In this document: piece by piece, positions 41,713 to 49,858 of the stretch
How positions within the stretch are numbered: position 1 is the first letter of the stretch
How the letters are laid out: every line of letters starts with the position of its first letter
Assembly (NCBI GenBank): GCA_002424845.1
Contig: DILD01000036.1
Location: 11,711 to 67,397, forward strand
Reading direction: 5' to 3'
Source of the DNA: Thiobacillus denitrificans
Lineage (GTDB): Bacteria; Pseudomonadota; Gammaproteobacteria; Burkholderiales; Thiobacillaceae
DNA length: 55,687 nt
Notes under the pieces: generated by a model
The model's input: only the letters and a program-made list of their open reading frames with translations
Told to the model about the DNA's origin: nothing
The model's database searches: none
Translations under genes and position numbers: made by a program

Positions 41713-42237
41713 ATGATTTATTTACGGGATTTCAGGCAATCAGGTCGCGCGCCCCAGCGAGGGGCCGCCGCAGTAGAGTTCGCGCTCATCGCCACGGTGT
41801 TTTTTACACTGCTGCTCGGCATTTTCGAATTCGGTCGTTTCATGTACCTGTGGAGCTCGTCCCAGGAGGTCACCCGCCGTGCCGCTCGGGAGGCCGTGGT
41901 GCTTTGGGTGAGCCAGGCCGGCACAGCCAAAAACCGGGCGCTGTTCGGTGGTGCCAGCCTGCCCGCCGGCGCCGAAATCACGGCCGACAAAATCACGATT
42001 CAATATCTGAATGCGGCGGGAAACCCTGCAAGCCCCTTGCCTTCCGACCCGGAAGACAATATGTCCGCCTGCCTGGATATGGACCGGGTAGCCAGTTGTA
42101 TTCGCTACGTCGAGGCCAGCGTAACCACGCAATACGTTCCGATGATCGGGCTGTTTGCGTTTTTGGCTATCGACCTCCCCCCTTCCACGGTGACCATGCC
42201 CGCCGAAAGCCTGGGATATGCGCCTTACTCCTATTGA
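41713..42237 (+). CDS. tadF: Second TadE/TadF-like pseudopilin
   Basis: A 174-residue protein, start ATG 41713. The motif is RGAAAVEFALIATVFFTLLLG (G|AAAVEF) and the tail of the helix reads FEFGRFMYLWSSSQEVTRRAAREAV. Two cysteines (ACLDMDRVASC) may pair. The symbol is by position and family likeness; TadE and TadF are hard to tell apart. The 3' end precedes the cpaE TTG start by 37 bp. Confidence 0.88.
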   Translation: MIYLRDFRQSGRAPQRGAAAVEFALIATVFFTLLLGIFEFGRFMYLWSSSQEVTRRAAREAVVLWVSQAGTAKNRALFGGASLPAGAEITADKITIQYLNAAGNPASPLPSDPEDNMSACLDMDRVASCIRYVEASVTTQYVPMIGLFAFLAIDLPPSTVTMPAESLGYAPYSY

Positions 42238-42274
42238 GAAACCAGAAACGCACACACTACGAAAGGACAGTTCG

Positions 42275-43447
42275 TTGAAAATCGCAGTCATATCGGCAAG
42301 CAAGACCAACCTGGAAGCGATCCGTCAGGTGCTTTCGGGCGAAGGTGCACTTGCCCGTGCCGTCTTGCTGATCCATGGCGGCATGGAGCACCTCGGCCCG
42401 GTGGCGGACCAGGAGCGGCCCGATCTGTTCATTCTGGATGCGCTGTGTCACGGGCCGGAAGACCTTGCGGCCGTGGAGCAATCGACATCGCGCCACCCCA
42501 GCATGGCCTTCATCATTCTGTGCGAAAGCCAGTCGCCCGAGCTTCTGCTTCAGGCCATGCATATCGGCGTGCGCGATGTGCTGGCCTCCCCGGTGTCTCC
42601 CCCGGCACTGCTGGCGGCGGTAGAGCGCCTTGAGCGCAAGACGGCGGCAGTCGCAGCACCGCTGCACAAGGGCAGGGTGCTGGCATTCATCCCGTGCAAG
42701 GGCGGCAGCGGCGCGACGTTTCTGGCTGCCAATCTGGGCTACATGCTGGCAGCGGAACAGGATAAAAAGGTGGCGCTGCTCGACCTGAACCTGCAATTCG
42801 GCGATGCGTCGCTATTCGTGTCCGACCACGTGCCGCCCAATACGCTGGCCGACGTGGCCAGCAACATCACGCGACTGGATGCTTCGTTTCTGGCCTCTTC
42901 CATGGTGGAGGTGCTGCCGAATTTTGGCGTGCTGGCCGCGCCCGAAGATCCCGAGCGCGCTGCCGAGGTCAAGCCGCAGCATATCGAGGTGCTGCTGAAT
43001 CTGGCCCGCGCGCACTACGATTACGTGATTCTGGATATCGGCCGCACGCTCGATGCCACCAGCGTAAAGGCGCTGGACCACACCGACCAGATTTTCCTGG
43101 TGCTGCAGGAAACGCTGCCATTCATTCGCGACGCCAAACGCTTGCTCCATGCCCTGCATGGTCTGGGCTATGGCCGGGAAAAAATCCATCTGCTCATCAA
43201 CCGCTACGAAAAGGGCGGGGACATTCGCCTGGAGGACGTTGAGCGCACGCTGGAGATCAAGGTATCCCACACCATCCCCAACAGCTTCGAAGCCGTATCC
43301 AAATCGGTCAACCAGGGTGTGCCGATCGTGCAAGTCGCCAGGCACGACCCGGTGACCCGGGCTTTGCGGGAGATGATGGATGAGCTTGTGGCCGGCGGCG
43401 AATCCCCAAAAGGGAGCTGGCTGTCGCATTTACTGCATAACGCCTGA
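42275..43447 (+). CDS. cpaE: CpaE/TadZ, Tad localisation ATPase
   Basis: A cytosolic ParA/MinD-type protein that positions the Tad machine. Start: TTG at 42275 has AAAGGA 7 nt upstream; an ATG at 42218 has no such site and overlaps the previous gene, so TTG is chosen (390 residues). N-terminal receiver-like domain (about 1-125, RPDLFILD with the Asp). ATPase domain from about 145: P-loop CKGGSGATFLAANLGYML, in which the GKT lysine is Ala while the deviant signature lysine (KGG) remains, as often seen in TadZ; then LLDLNLQFGDASLF and YVILDIGRTLDAT. Ends with MDELV. Confidence 0.93.
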   Translation: MKIAVISASKTNLEAIRQVLSGEGALARAVLLIHGGMEHLGPVADQERPDLFILDALCHGPEDLAAVEQSTSRHPSMAFIILCESQSPELLLQAMHIGVRDVLASPVSPPALLAAVERLERKTAAVAAPLHKGRVLAFIPCKGGSGATFLAANLGYMLAAEQDKKVALLDLNLQFGDASLFVSDHVPPNTLADVASNITRLDASFLASSMVEVLPNFGVLAAPEDPERAAEVKPQHIEVLLNLARAHYDYVILDIGRTLDATSVKALDHTDQIFLVLQETLPFIRDAKRLLHALHGLGYGREKIHLLINRYEKGGDIRLEDVERTLEIKVSHTIPNSFEAVSKSVNQGVPIVQVARHDPVTRALREMMDELVAGGESPKGSWLSHLLHNA

Positions 43448-43497
43448 CGTATGAACGTCGGCTTGGAAGCATTCTGAATTGAAAGGGGCACCGAATC

Positions 43498-44853
43498 ATG
43501 TCGCTACGTGACAGGCTGGAAGACATCAAGAACGACACCGCGGAAACACCGGTTGTCCGTCATGCCAAGATGGGCGAAACCAAGGCCTATCAGGAACTGA
43601 AATCGCGCATACACCGCAAGCTGCTCGAGCGGGTCGACCTGTCCATCATGGAGAGCATGTCGCCCGAGCAGTTGCGAACAGAACTCAAAACCATCGTGGA
43701 ACGCCTGCTTGCCGAAGAAACGCTGGCGATCAACGAAACCGAGCACCGGGATCTGGTGCGCGACATCCAGCACGAAGTGCTGGGGCTGGGGCCGCTTGAG
43801 CCCCTGCTGGCCGATCCGGGCATTTCGGACATCCTGGTGAACACTTTCCGGCAAGTCTATGTCGAGCGCGGTGGGCTGCTGGAACAGACCGACGTGCGTT
43901 TCGAGAACGATGCGCATCTGATGAAGATCATCGACAAGATCGTGTCCGGCATCGGCCGCCGCGTGGACGAATCCAGCCCGATGGTGGATGCCCGTCTACC
44001 GGACGGCTCGCGGGTGAACGCCATTATCCCGCCGCTGGCGGTGGACGGCCCGATCATGTCGATTCGCCGGTTTGCCGTGCAGCCTTTGATGATGGATGAC
44101 TTTCTGCGCTTCAAGAGCCTGACGCCGGGCATGGCCGAGGTGCTTGAAGGGCTGGTCAAGGCAAAAGTGAATTTGCTGATTTCCGGTGGCACCGGCTCCG
44201 GCAAAACCACCCTGCTCAATATTCTGTCCGGCTATATTCCGGCCAGCGAGCGTGTCATCACCATCGAGGATGCGGCAGAACTGCAACTGCAGCAGCCGCA
44301 TGTGGTGCGCCTGGAAACACGCCCGCCCAACATCGAGGGCAAGGGCGAGGTGACGCAGCGCATGCTGGTCAAGAACAGTTTGCGCATGCGCCCGGACCGC
44401 ATCATCGTGGGCGAGGTGCGCAGCGCCGAGGTGCTCGATATGCTGCAGGCGATGAACACCGGCCACGAAGGCTCGATGGTCACGATCCACGCCAACAGCT
44501 CGCGCGACTCGCTGACCCGCCTGGAAAGCATGATGTCCATGGCGGGCTTCAACCTGCCGCCCAAGGCCATGCGGCAGCAGATCAGTTCAGCCCTGACCGC
44601 GGTGATCCAGATTGCACGGATGACGGACGGCAAGCGCAAGATCGTCAGCCTCCAGGAAATTACCGGTATGGAAGGTGACATCATCACCCTGCAGGAAATT
44701 TTCACTTTCGAGCAAACCGGCGTGGCGCAGGACGGAGCGGTTCTGGGCCATTACAAGGCAACCGGCATCCGCCCGAAATTCGTCGAGCGCCTGCGGATGC
44801 GCGGCATTGCGCTGTCCGAAGAACTGTTCGACCCGACCCGCTTGTCCGAATAG
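43498..44853 (+). CDS. cpaF: CpaF/TadA, Tad pilus secretion ATPase
   Basis: A type II/IV secretion AAA+ ATPase of 451 residues that drives pilus assembly. Motifs are ISDILVNTFRQVYVERGG in the N-terminal region, the P-loop ISGGTGSGKTTLLNILSG (about 221-238), Asp box VITIEDAAELQLQQPHVV, Walker B RIIVGEVRSAEVLDMLQAM, and His box GHEGSMVTIHANS. Start MSLRDRLEDI with AAAGGGG upstream. It is followed after 9 bp by tadB. Confidence 0.96.
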   Translation: MSLRDRLEDIKNDTAETPVVRHAKMGETKAYQELKSRIHRKLLERVDLSIMESMSPEQLRTELKTIVERLLAEETLAINETEHRDLVRDIQHEVLGLGPLEPLLADPGISDILVNTFRQVYVERGGLLEQTDVRFENDAHLMKIIDKIVSGIGRRVDESSPMVDARLPDGSRVNAIIPPLAVDGPIMSIRRFAVQPLMMDDFLRFKSLTPGMAEVLEGLVKAKVNLLISGGTGSGKTTLLNILSGYIPASERVITIEDAAELQLQQPHVVRLETRPPNIEGKGEVTQRMLVKNSLRMRPDRIIVGEVRSAEVLDMLQAMNTGHEGSMVTIHANSSRDSLTRLESMMSMAGFNLPPKAMRQQISSALTAVIQIARMTDGKRKIVSLQEITGMEGDIITLQEIFTFEQTGVAQDGAVLGHYKATGIRPKFVERLRMRGIALSEELFDPTRLSE

Positions 44854-44862
44854 GAGGTTCGC

Positions 44863-45834
44863 GTGGATTATCTCTACTACCTGTTCGTCGTATTGGGATT
44901 CCTGGCTGTGGTGCTGTTCCTGGAAGGATCGTATCTCGCCTGGAACGCCTACAAAGGACCGGAGGCGCAACGAATCGCAAAACGGCTGCGGGCCATGTCC
45001 GGTGGGGCGGGGACCGAGGCCGCCTCCCTGGTCAAGCAACGTCTGCTTGCCCAAAGCCCGGTTCTGGAACGCCTGCTGCTGCAGATTCCGCGTGTTCATC
45101 ACCTCGACAGGCTGCTGGTTCAATCCGGCTTAAGCCTGAACGTGGCCGGCTTCATCGGCCTGACGCTGGCCGCGGCCGTGGTGGGCTACATCCTGGCAAT
45201 AGTCATCAACCTGCCTGTTTTCACGGCGGTTTTTATCGCCATAATCGCTGCCACGCTGCCTTTTTTCTATGTCCTGAACGCCAAGCAAAAACGGCTGGAC
45301 ACCATCGAGCAGCAACTGCCTGATGCGCTCGATCTGATGGCTCGTGCCATGCTGGCGGGCCACGCCTTTCCGAGCGCACTGAAAATGGTGGGGGATGAAA
45401 TGTCCGAACCGGTTTCGGGAGAGTTCCGCATCGTTTTCGATGAGATCAACTACGGCATTCCGGTGCAGGATGCGCTGACCAACCTGGCCACCCGGGTGCC
45501 CAGCACCGATCTGCGCTATTTTGTGATTTCGGTGCTGATCCAGCGCGAAACCGGCGGCAACCTGTCCGAACTGCTCGGCAACATCAGTGCGCTGATCCGT
45601 GCCCGCCTGAAACTGCTTGGGACGGTGCGCGTGCTAACGGCCGAGGGCCGTTTGTCGGCCCAGATTCTGACCCTGCTGCCCTTTGTACTGGCCATCGTGC
45701 TGAATATCGTCAATCCAAAATTCATGCGTGTGCTGTGGACCGATCCGGCGGGCATCCAGATGGTGGGGGGAGCGCTCGTCCTGATGGTTCTGGGCATCTT
45801 CTGGATGTGGCGCCTCATCAAGATACGGGTATGA
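44863..45834 (+). CDS. tadB: TadB, Tad inner-membrane platform protein
   Basis: A GspF-type membrane protein of 323 residues. Start GTG 44863 with AGGAGG about 6 nt upstream. Segments: an N-terminal helix (about 5-27), two around 85-130, the GspF cytosolic domain with QLPDALDLMARAMLAGHAFPSAL, and RETGGNLSELLGNISALIR, and C-terminal helices after about 265. It pairs with TadC to form the platform on which TadA acts. Confidence 0.95.
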   Translation: MDYLYYLFVVLGFLAVVLFLEGSYLAWNAYKGPEAQRIAKRLRAMSGGAGTEAASLVKQRLLAQSPVLERLLLQIPRVHHLDRLLVQSGLSLNVAGFIGLTLAAAVVGYILAIVINLPVFTAVFIAIIAATLPFFYVLNAKQKRLDTIEQQLPDALDLMARAMLAGHAFPSALKMVGDEMSEPVSGEFRIVFDEINYGIPVQDALTNLATRVPSTDLRYFVISVLIQRETGGNLSELLGNISALIRARLKLLGTVRVLTAEGRLSAQILTLLPFVLAIVLNIVNPKFMRVLWTDPAGIQMVGGALVLMVLGIFWMWRLIKIRV

Positions 45835-45859
45835 ACAAAATCAGACGGGCAAGCAAACC

Positions 45860-46810
45860 ATGAACATGTTACAAATTTTTTACCTGACACTGGTGTTCGT
45901 GGCCGTTTTCGTGGTCGCGCTGGTGATCTTGTTGCAACTAGGCCCGCGTCCGGTTCAGGCACGGCTGGACAAGTTGTCCGGCGTTGGGGGGGGCGCACCC
46001 GGCAGCAAGGCCTCCGAGGCGGCTGACTGGATCCATCGCATCATCAAGCTGACCGGCCCGCTCGCCAAACTTTCCCTGCCCAAAGAGGGCTGGGAAGGTT
46101 CGCAGTTGCGCATCCATTTCATGAATGCCGGCTACCGCAGCGCAACCGCACCGGGCCTGTTTTTCGCCGCGAAGTCGCTGCTGACGTTCGCATTGCCTGG
46201 CCTGCTGATTCTGTATTTCGTGATCGCCGGATCGAAATTGCCCCCCAACACCGTTCTGGGCCTGCTGGTTGGTTCAGCCGCTTTGGGCTACTTCCTGCCG
46301 AACGTCTTTCTGGCGCGGCGCATCGCCAACCGCAAGCGCGAGATTTTCGAGAGCTTCCCCGACGCCATCGACTTGATGACGGTTTGTGTCGAGGCCGGAC
46401 TGGGCCTGGATTCGGCGCTGAACCGAGTAGGCGAGGAAATGCACCTGACCAGTCCGATCCTCGCGGAAGAATTGCATCTGGTGAACCTTGAATTGCGTGC
46501 CGGCAGTTCGCGCGAGAAAGCCCTGCGCAATCTGGCCTTGAGAACGGGCGTGGAGGAGGTGGACACGCTGGTAGCCATGCTGGTGCAGTCGGATCGCTTC
46601 GGCACCAGTGTGGCCGATGCCCTGCGCGTTCATTCCGAAAGCCTGCGCACCAAGCGCAGGCTGCGCGCAGAAGAGGCGGCGGCCAAAATTCCGCTGAAAC
46701 TGCTCTTCCCCCTGATTTTCTTCATCTTCCCGTCGATGCTGCTGGTTCTGCTGGGGCCAGCATTCATCAGCATCTTCCGTACCCTGCTGCCCACCATGGG
46801 AGGGCAGTAA
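45860..46810 (+). CDS. tadC: TadC, Tad inner-membrane platform protein
   Basis: The second GspF-family platform protein, 316 residues. N-terminal helix (about 5-27), helices near 105-155, the cytosolic domain with FPDAIDLMTVCVEAGLGLDSAL, of which DLMTVCVEAGLGLDSAL marks TadC, then SDRFGTSVADALRVHSESLR and C-terminal helices ending in ISIFRTL. It follows tadB after 25 bp. Confidence 0.95.
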   Translation: MNMLQIFYLTLVFVAVFVVALVILLQLGPRPVQARLDKLSGVGGGAPGSKASEAADWIHRIIKLTGPLAKLSLPKEGWEGSQLRIHFMNAGYRSATAPGLFFAAKSLLTFALPGLLILYFVIAGSKLPPNTVLGLLVGSAALGYFLPNVFLARRIANRKREIFESFPDAIDLMTVCVEAGLGLDSALNRVGEEMHLTSPILAEELHLVNLELRAGSSREKALRNLALRTGVEEVDTLVAMLVQSDRFGTSVADALRVHSESLRTKRRLRAEEAAAKIPLKLLFPLIFFIFPSMLLVLLGPAFISIFRTLLPTMGGQ

Positions 46811-46883
46811 TGCGCTATAAAGGCTATAAAGAGAGCGGTAAGCTTCTGGCACAAACGTCAGAACAAATAAATGGAGTTCAATC

Positions 46884-48092
46884 ATGAAAACCAGACAGGT
46901 GATTCTGCCGGCAATTTGTTGCCTTCCTTTCTTCACGGGTTGTGCATCCCATCAGTCGGCGAGCGTCGAATCGTGGACGATCAAGCCCATGGCAAACATC
47001 AGGCATTCCAGCGACAAGCCGGAGGCTCTTTACCAATTGGGGCGTTACTATCAGGGGCAGAATCGCCATGAACTGGCAATTTCGGCTTACCAGCGGGCGC
47101 TTGTAGCCGACAGTCATTTTGCCGAGGCGCATAATGGTCTGGGCGTGGTGTACTCCATGCAGGGTCGGCACAAGGAGGCCATTGAGGCATTCAGGACGGC
47201 CGCGCAACTCGAGCCCAAGGCTTCGCATATTTACAGCAACCTCGGCCACGCCTACTACGCTCAGGGGCTTTACGCCGACGCGATCGTGGCACTGCAATAT
47301 GCGACTGCCCTCGACCCCACCAACCAGCGGGCCCTGAACAACCTGGGGCTGGCCTATGCCAAAGCCGGAAACCCCGGAGGTTCCACACTGGCATTCGCCA
47401 AGGCGGCAAATGCTCAAGCGGCGCCCGCACCGGCCACTGAAGGGGCGCCAGCCCCCCACTCCATTGCGCAAAGCGCGCCTGGCAAGGTCGTTCACGACGC
47501 GACGCCCGCGGCAGCCGCACCGCAGGTGGCTACAGTCGAGCCCCTTTCACACAAGCCAACGCCCCCCGCCCATTCCGGCGGCATCATTACCCAGACGGCC
47601 TCCGGCAATGCCGTCCCCGTCACGGAAAGCCGCTTCAAGGTCGTGCAGATGACGCCGCATGTCTATGAATTGCGCGAGCGGAACCCTGCACCTGTCAAAA
47701 CACTGGCCACCACCGACAATCCGCCTGTCGCACCCGGCGCCCTCGCGAAGAAGCCGCGGATTGAGGTTTCCAATGGTAATGGAGTAACCGGCATGGCCAA
47801 AAAGGTCGGCGGATTCCTGCGGGATGGGGGCTATCACGCTGCACGCCTGACCAACCAAAAGCCGTTCCGGGTGAAGTTGACACAGATTCAATACCGCGAT
47901 GGTTACCAGACGCAGGCACGGCAATTGCAATCAAGCCTGCCGGGGCAGCCCGCGATGATCATGAGCAATGACATGAATGCCGATATTGGTGTTCGCTTGC
48001 TGCTGGGCAAAGATATCGCGCGGCATACGGCCTATTTCGACAGCAAGCAGGGAAAGGTTCGGCTTGCCCAGAACAAACCGGGGGGTGACTAA
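46884..48092 (+). CDS. tadD: TadD-like TPR lipoprotein fused to a LytR C-terminal-like domain
   Basis: A 402-residue lipoprotein: lipobox FFTGC makes Cys20 the first mature residue. Three or four TPR units (about 45-170) include ALYQLGRYYQGQNRHELAI, FAEAHNGLGVVYSMQGRH and ALNNLGLAYAKAGNPGG. A long Pro/Ala-rich linker (about 175-285) follows. The last 110 residues, IEVSNGNGVTGMAKKVGGFL, DGYQTQARQL and IGVRLLLGKDIARH, match the LytR_C fold, which is usually found at the end of LytR-Cps2A-Psr proteins. The fusion may anchor TadD to the cell wall (inference). Repeat GCTATAAAG occurs twice in the 73-bp upstream gap. Confidence 0.9.
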   Translation: MKTRQVILPAICCLPFFTGCASHQSASVESWTIKPMANIRHSSDKPEALYQLGRYYQGQNRHELAISAYQRALVADSHFAEAHNGLGVVYSMQGRHKEAIEAFRTAAQLEPKASHIYSNLGHAYYAQGLYADAIVALQYATALDPTNQRALNNLGLAYAKAGNPGGSTLAFAKAANAQAAPAPATEGAPAPHSIAQSAPGKVVHDATPAAAAPQVATVEPLSHKPTPPAHSGGIITQTASGNAVPVTESRFKVVQMTPHVYELRERNPAPVKTLATTDNPPVAPGALAKKPRIEVSNGNGVTGMAKKVGGFLRDGGYHAARLTNQKPFRVKLTQIQYRDGYQTQARQLQSSLPGQPAMIMSNDMNADIGVRLLLGKDIARHTAYFDSKQGKVRLAQNKPGGD

Positions 48093-48194
48093 GCAGGCAG
48101 GGATGACAAGGACTGGCTTCTGCCTTCACCGCAGAGACAGCGTGTTTAAAGTAGTACGCGTGTGTTTTTTAACTTTAACCGAAGGGAGCATGGA

Positions 48195-48449
48195 ATGACT
48201 GATTTCAAACACATTATCGAACCGGAAAGAATCGGCTTGTGGGCTGCGGTGGCATTTGTGATTGCGCTGCTGGCGCTGGTGACTGCACTTGTCGTGAACA
48301 ATCGCACCAATGACATGATGGCCGCCACGCAACTGCAAATTCTGATGCTTAACAAGAAGATTGAAGATGCGAACAAACAAGCCCCTGCCGCCGTGCCGGA
48401 AATGGCACCGGCAGCGGAGGCTGTCACACCGGAAGAGATGGACCAGTAA
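48195..48449 (+). CDS. Small single-pass membrane protein at the end of the tad locus
   Basis: An 84-residue protein not matched to a known family. Start ATG 48195 has GGAG 6 nt upstream; a longer frame to 48162 has none. One membrane helix at about 14-35 (GLWAAVAFVIALLALVTALVV), then a short coiled coil (TQLQILMLNKKIEDANK) and a Pro/Ala/Glu-rich acidic tail. It lies 102 bp after tadD and directly before the terminator, so it may be part of the operon or have its own promoter. Confidence 0.78.
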   Translation: MTDFKHIIEPERIGLWAAVAFVIALLALVTALVVNNRTNDMMAATQLQILMLNKKIEDANKQAPAAVPEMAPAAEAVTPEEMDQ

Positions 48450-48472
48450 TACTCAATTGCTGCGCTTCATTC

Positions 48473-48509
48473 TCCGGGAGGGGCCGCCCCCTCCCGGAAG
48501 TTTTATTTT
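48473..48509 (+). terminator. Intrinsic terminator of the tad locus
   Basis: TCCGGGAGGGG / CCCCTCCCGGA form a perfect 11-bp stem with a 4-nt loop (CCGC), followed by TTTTATTTT. The T-run overlaps the hemB stop codon on the other strand. Confidence 0.93.
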
Positions 48510-49513
48510 GATGTTTTAAGGTAGCGCGCTGCATCGCGCGCGAAGTAGGTCAGTACGCCATCCGCGCCTGCCCGCTTGAACGCCAGCAAGGCTTCCAGCA
48601 CGCAGGCCTTCTCATCCAGCCAGCCATTCTGCGCGGCGGCTTTCAGCATCGCATATTCACCGCTGACCTGATACGCGTAGGTCGGCGCACCATAGGCATC
48701 CTTGACGCGGCGAATGACGTCAAGATAAGGCATACCCGGCTTGACCATGACCATGTCCGCCCCCTCCTGCAGGTCCATTCCGACTTCCCACAAGGCTTCG
48801 TCGCTGTTGGCCGGATCCATCTGGTAGGTGTATTTGTTGCCCTTGCCCAGGTTGGCGGCTGAACCGACCGCATCGCGAAACGGACCGTAAAAGCTGGACG
48901 CATACTTGGCCGCATAGGCCAGGATGCGGGTATGAATATGGCCGGCACCCTCGAGCGCAGCACGCAGGGCGGCGACGCGGCCATCCATCATGTCGGATGG
49001 CGCGACGACATCGGCGCCCGCCTGGGCATGCACCACTGCCTGTCGCGCCAGTACGGCAACGGTCTCGTCGTTCAAGACATAACCTGTCCCGTCAATCAGG
49101 CCATCCTGACCATGGCTGGTGTAGGGGTCGAGCGCGATGTCGGTGATGATGCCCAGTTCGGGGAAGCGCGCTTTCAGCGCCGCCACGGTGCGCGGCACCA
49201 GGCCATCCGGATTCAAGGCCTCTTCAGCACCCAGGCTTTTCAGGCTGGCATCGATGACCGGAAACAGCGCCAGCGCGGGAATACCGAGCTGGACGCAGTC
49301 TTCAGCCACCGGCAACAACAGATCGATCGAGAGCCGCTCGACTCCGGGCATCGACGCCACCGACTCGCGCCGATTCTGTCCATCCAGCACGAACACCGGA
49401 TAAATCAGGTCGCTCGACGTAAGTGTGTGCTCACGCATCAGGCGACGGGAAAAGTCATCGCGGCGCATGCGGCGCATGCGCGTTGCGGGGAAAGCGGAAA
49501 AGGGCAAACTCAC
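48503..49513 (-). CDS. hemB: Porphobilinogen synthase (delta-aminolevulinate dehydratase)
   Basis: This enzyme condenses two 5-aminolevulinates to porphobilinogen; 336 residues. Start is GTG 49513, with AGGAG 6 nt upstream. The two active-site lysines lie in YAAKYASSFYGPFRDAVGS and SGEYAMLKAAAQNG. The metal loop reads DIALDPYTSHGQDG: it has Asp instead of the cysteines of the zinc enzymes, so it belongs to the magnesium- (and often potassium-) dependent class. MVKPGMPYLDVI is also conserved. It is convergent with the tad locus. Confidence 0.97.
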   Translation of the reverse strand: MSLPFSAFPATRMRRMRRDDFSRRLMREHTLTSSDLIYPVFVLDGQNRRESVASMPGVERLSIDLLLPVAEDCVQLGIPALALFPVIDASLKSLGAEEALNPDGLVPRTVAALKARFPELGIITDIALDPYTSHGQDGLIDGTGYVLNDETVAVLARQAVVHAQAGADVVAPSDMMDGRVAALRAALEGAGHIHTRILAYAAKYASSFYGPFRDAVGSAANLGKGNKYTYQMDPANSDEALWEVGMDLQEGADMVMVKPGMPYLDVIRRVKDAYGAPTYAYQVSGEYAMLKAAAQNGWLDEKACVLEALLAFKRAGADGVLTYFARDAARYLKTSK

Positions 49514-49720
49514 AACGCGCTCCTCATGACTTTAAAGGCTTTCACGGGTTTGAACCCGTAGCACAAAAGGGTCAAGGCGCGGCCGCTGGGCGCCCTTCGC
49601 CCGCCCTCTTGCGGCGAAAAAGTCGTTAGGGACATCCGGGCGGCCGGAAATTGGCCAAATGGCAGATTCACGAATTTCTCCAAAATTTCCCAGGCTGGAC
49701 TGGAACTATTTCAAAATAAA
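49514..49720. other. Intergenic DNA between hemB and the candidate small RNA
   Basis: No gene is seen. The hemB ribosome site AGGAG is at the left end. A GC-rich stretch at 49577-49660 holds short inverted repeats without a clear pattern. GGAACTA at 49702-49708, followed 17 bp later by TCTGA (49726), resembles a sigma-E type promoter. AT-rich DNA lies at 49706-49735. Confidence 0.5.
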
Positions 49721-49840
49721 TCTACTCTGATTAAGTAGACGGTCTTGCATCGTCTCCCGCTTCTCCTCCCTGAGCGGGGTGCCTTAATCCCCTTAAGGCA
49801 TTTCTGGCCCCGATCCCTCCCTTGGTCGGGGCCTTTTTAT
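49721..49840 (+). ncRNA. Candidate trans-acting small RNA with C-rich hairpin loops
   Basis: A non-coding stretch of about 100-120 nt between the convergent-facing ends of hemB and engB. It folds by eye into a series of stems: TCTACT/AGTAGA (49721-49739), CCCGCT/AGCGGG (49756-49778) with loop UCUCCUCCCUG, TGCCTTAA/TTAAGGCA (49780-49800) with loop UCCCC, and the terminator stem (49806-49833) with loop UCCCUCCCUUGG. Three loops are C-rich and complementary to Shine-Dalgarno sequences, as in the cuckoo (CcsR) and similar anti-SD small RNAs. The 5' end is uncertain: a sigma-E-like promoter would start it near 49737, making the first stem part of the promoter. No database search was possible. Confidence 0.7.
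49806..49838 (+). terminator. Intrinsic terminator of the candidate small RNA
   Basis: GGCCCCGA / TCGGGGCC, a perfect 8-bp stem with a 12-nt C-rich loop, followed by TTTTT. It points to a plus-strand transcript. On the minus strand no T-run follows, so it does not serve engB. Confidence 0.92.
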
Positions 49841-49858
49841 TGTACGCGGCATAAGCGC

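Noticed and set aside
36038..48449. tad locus as a recent horizontal island
   Set aside because: No integrase, tRNA, flanking direct repeats or insertion sequence is seen, and base composition is close to the neighbours, so recent transfer is not supported here.
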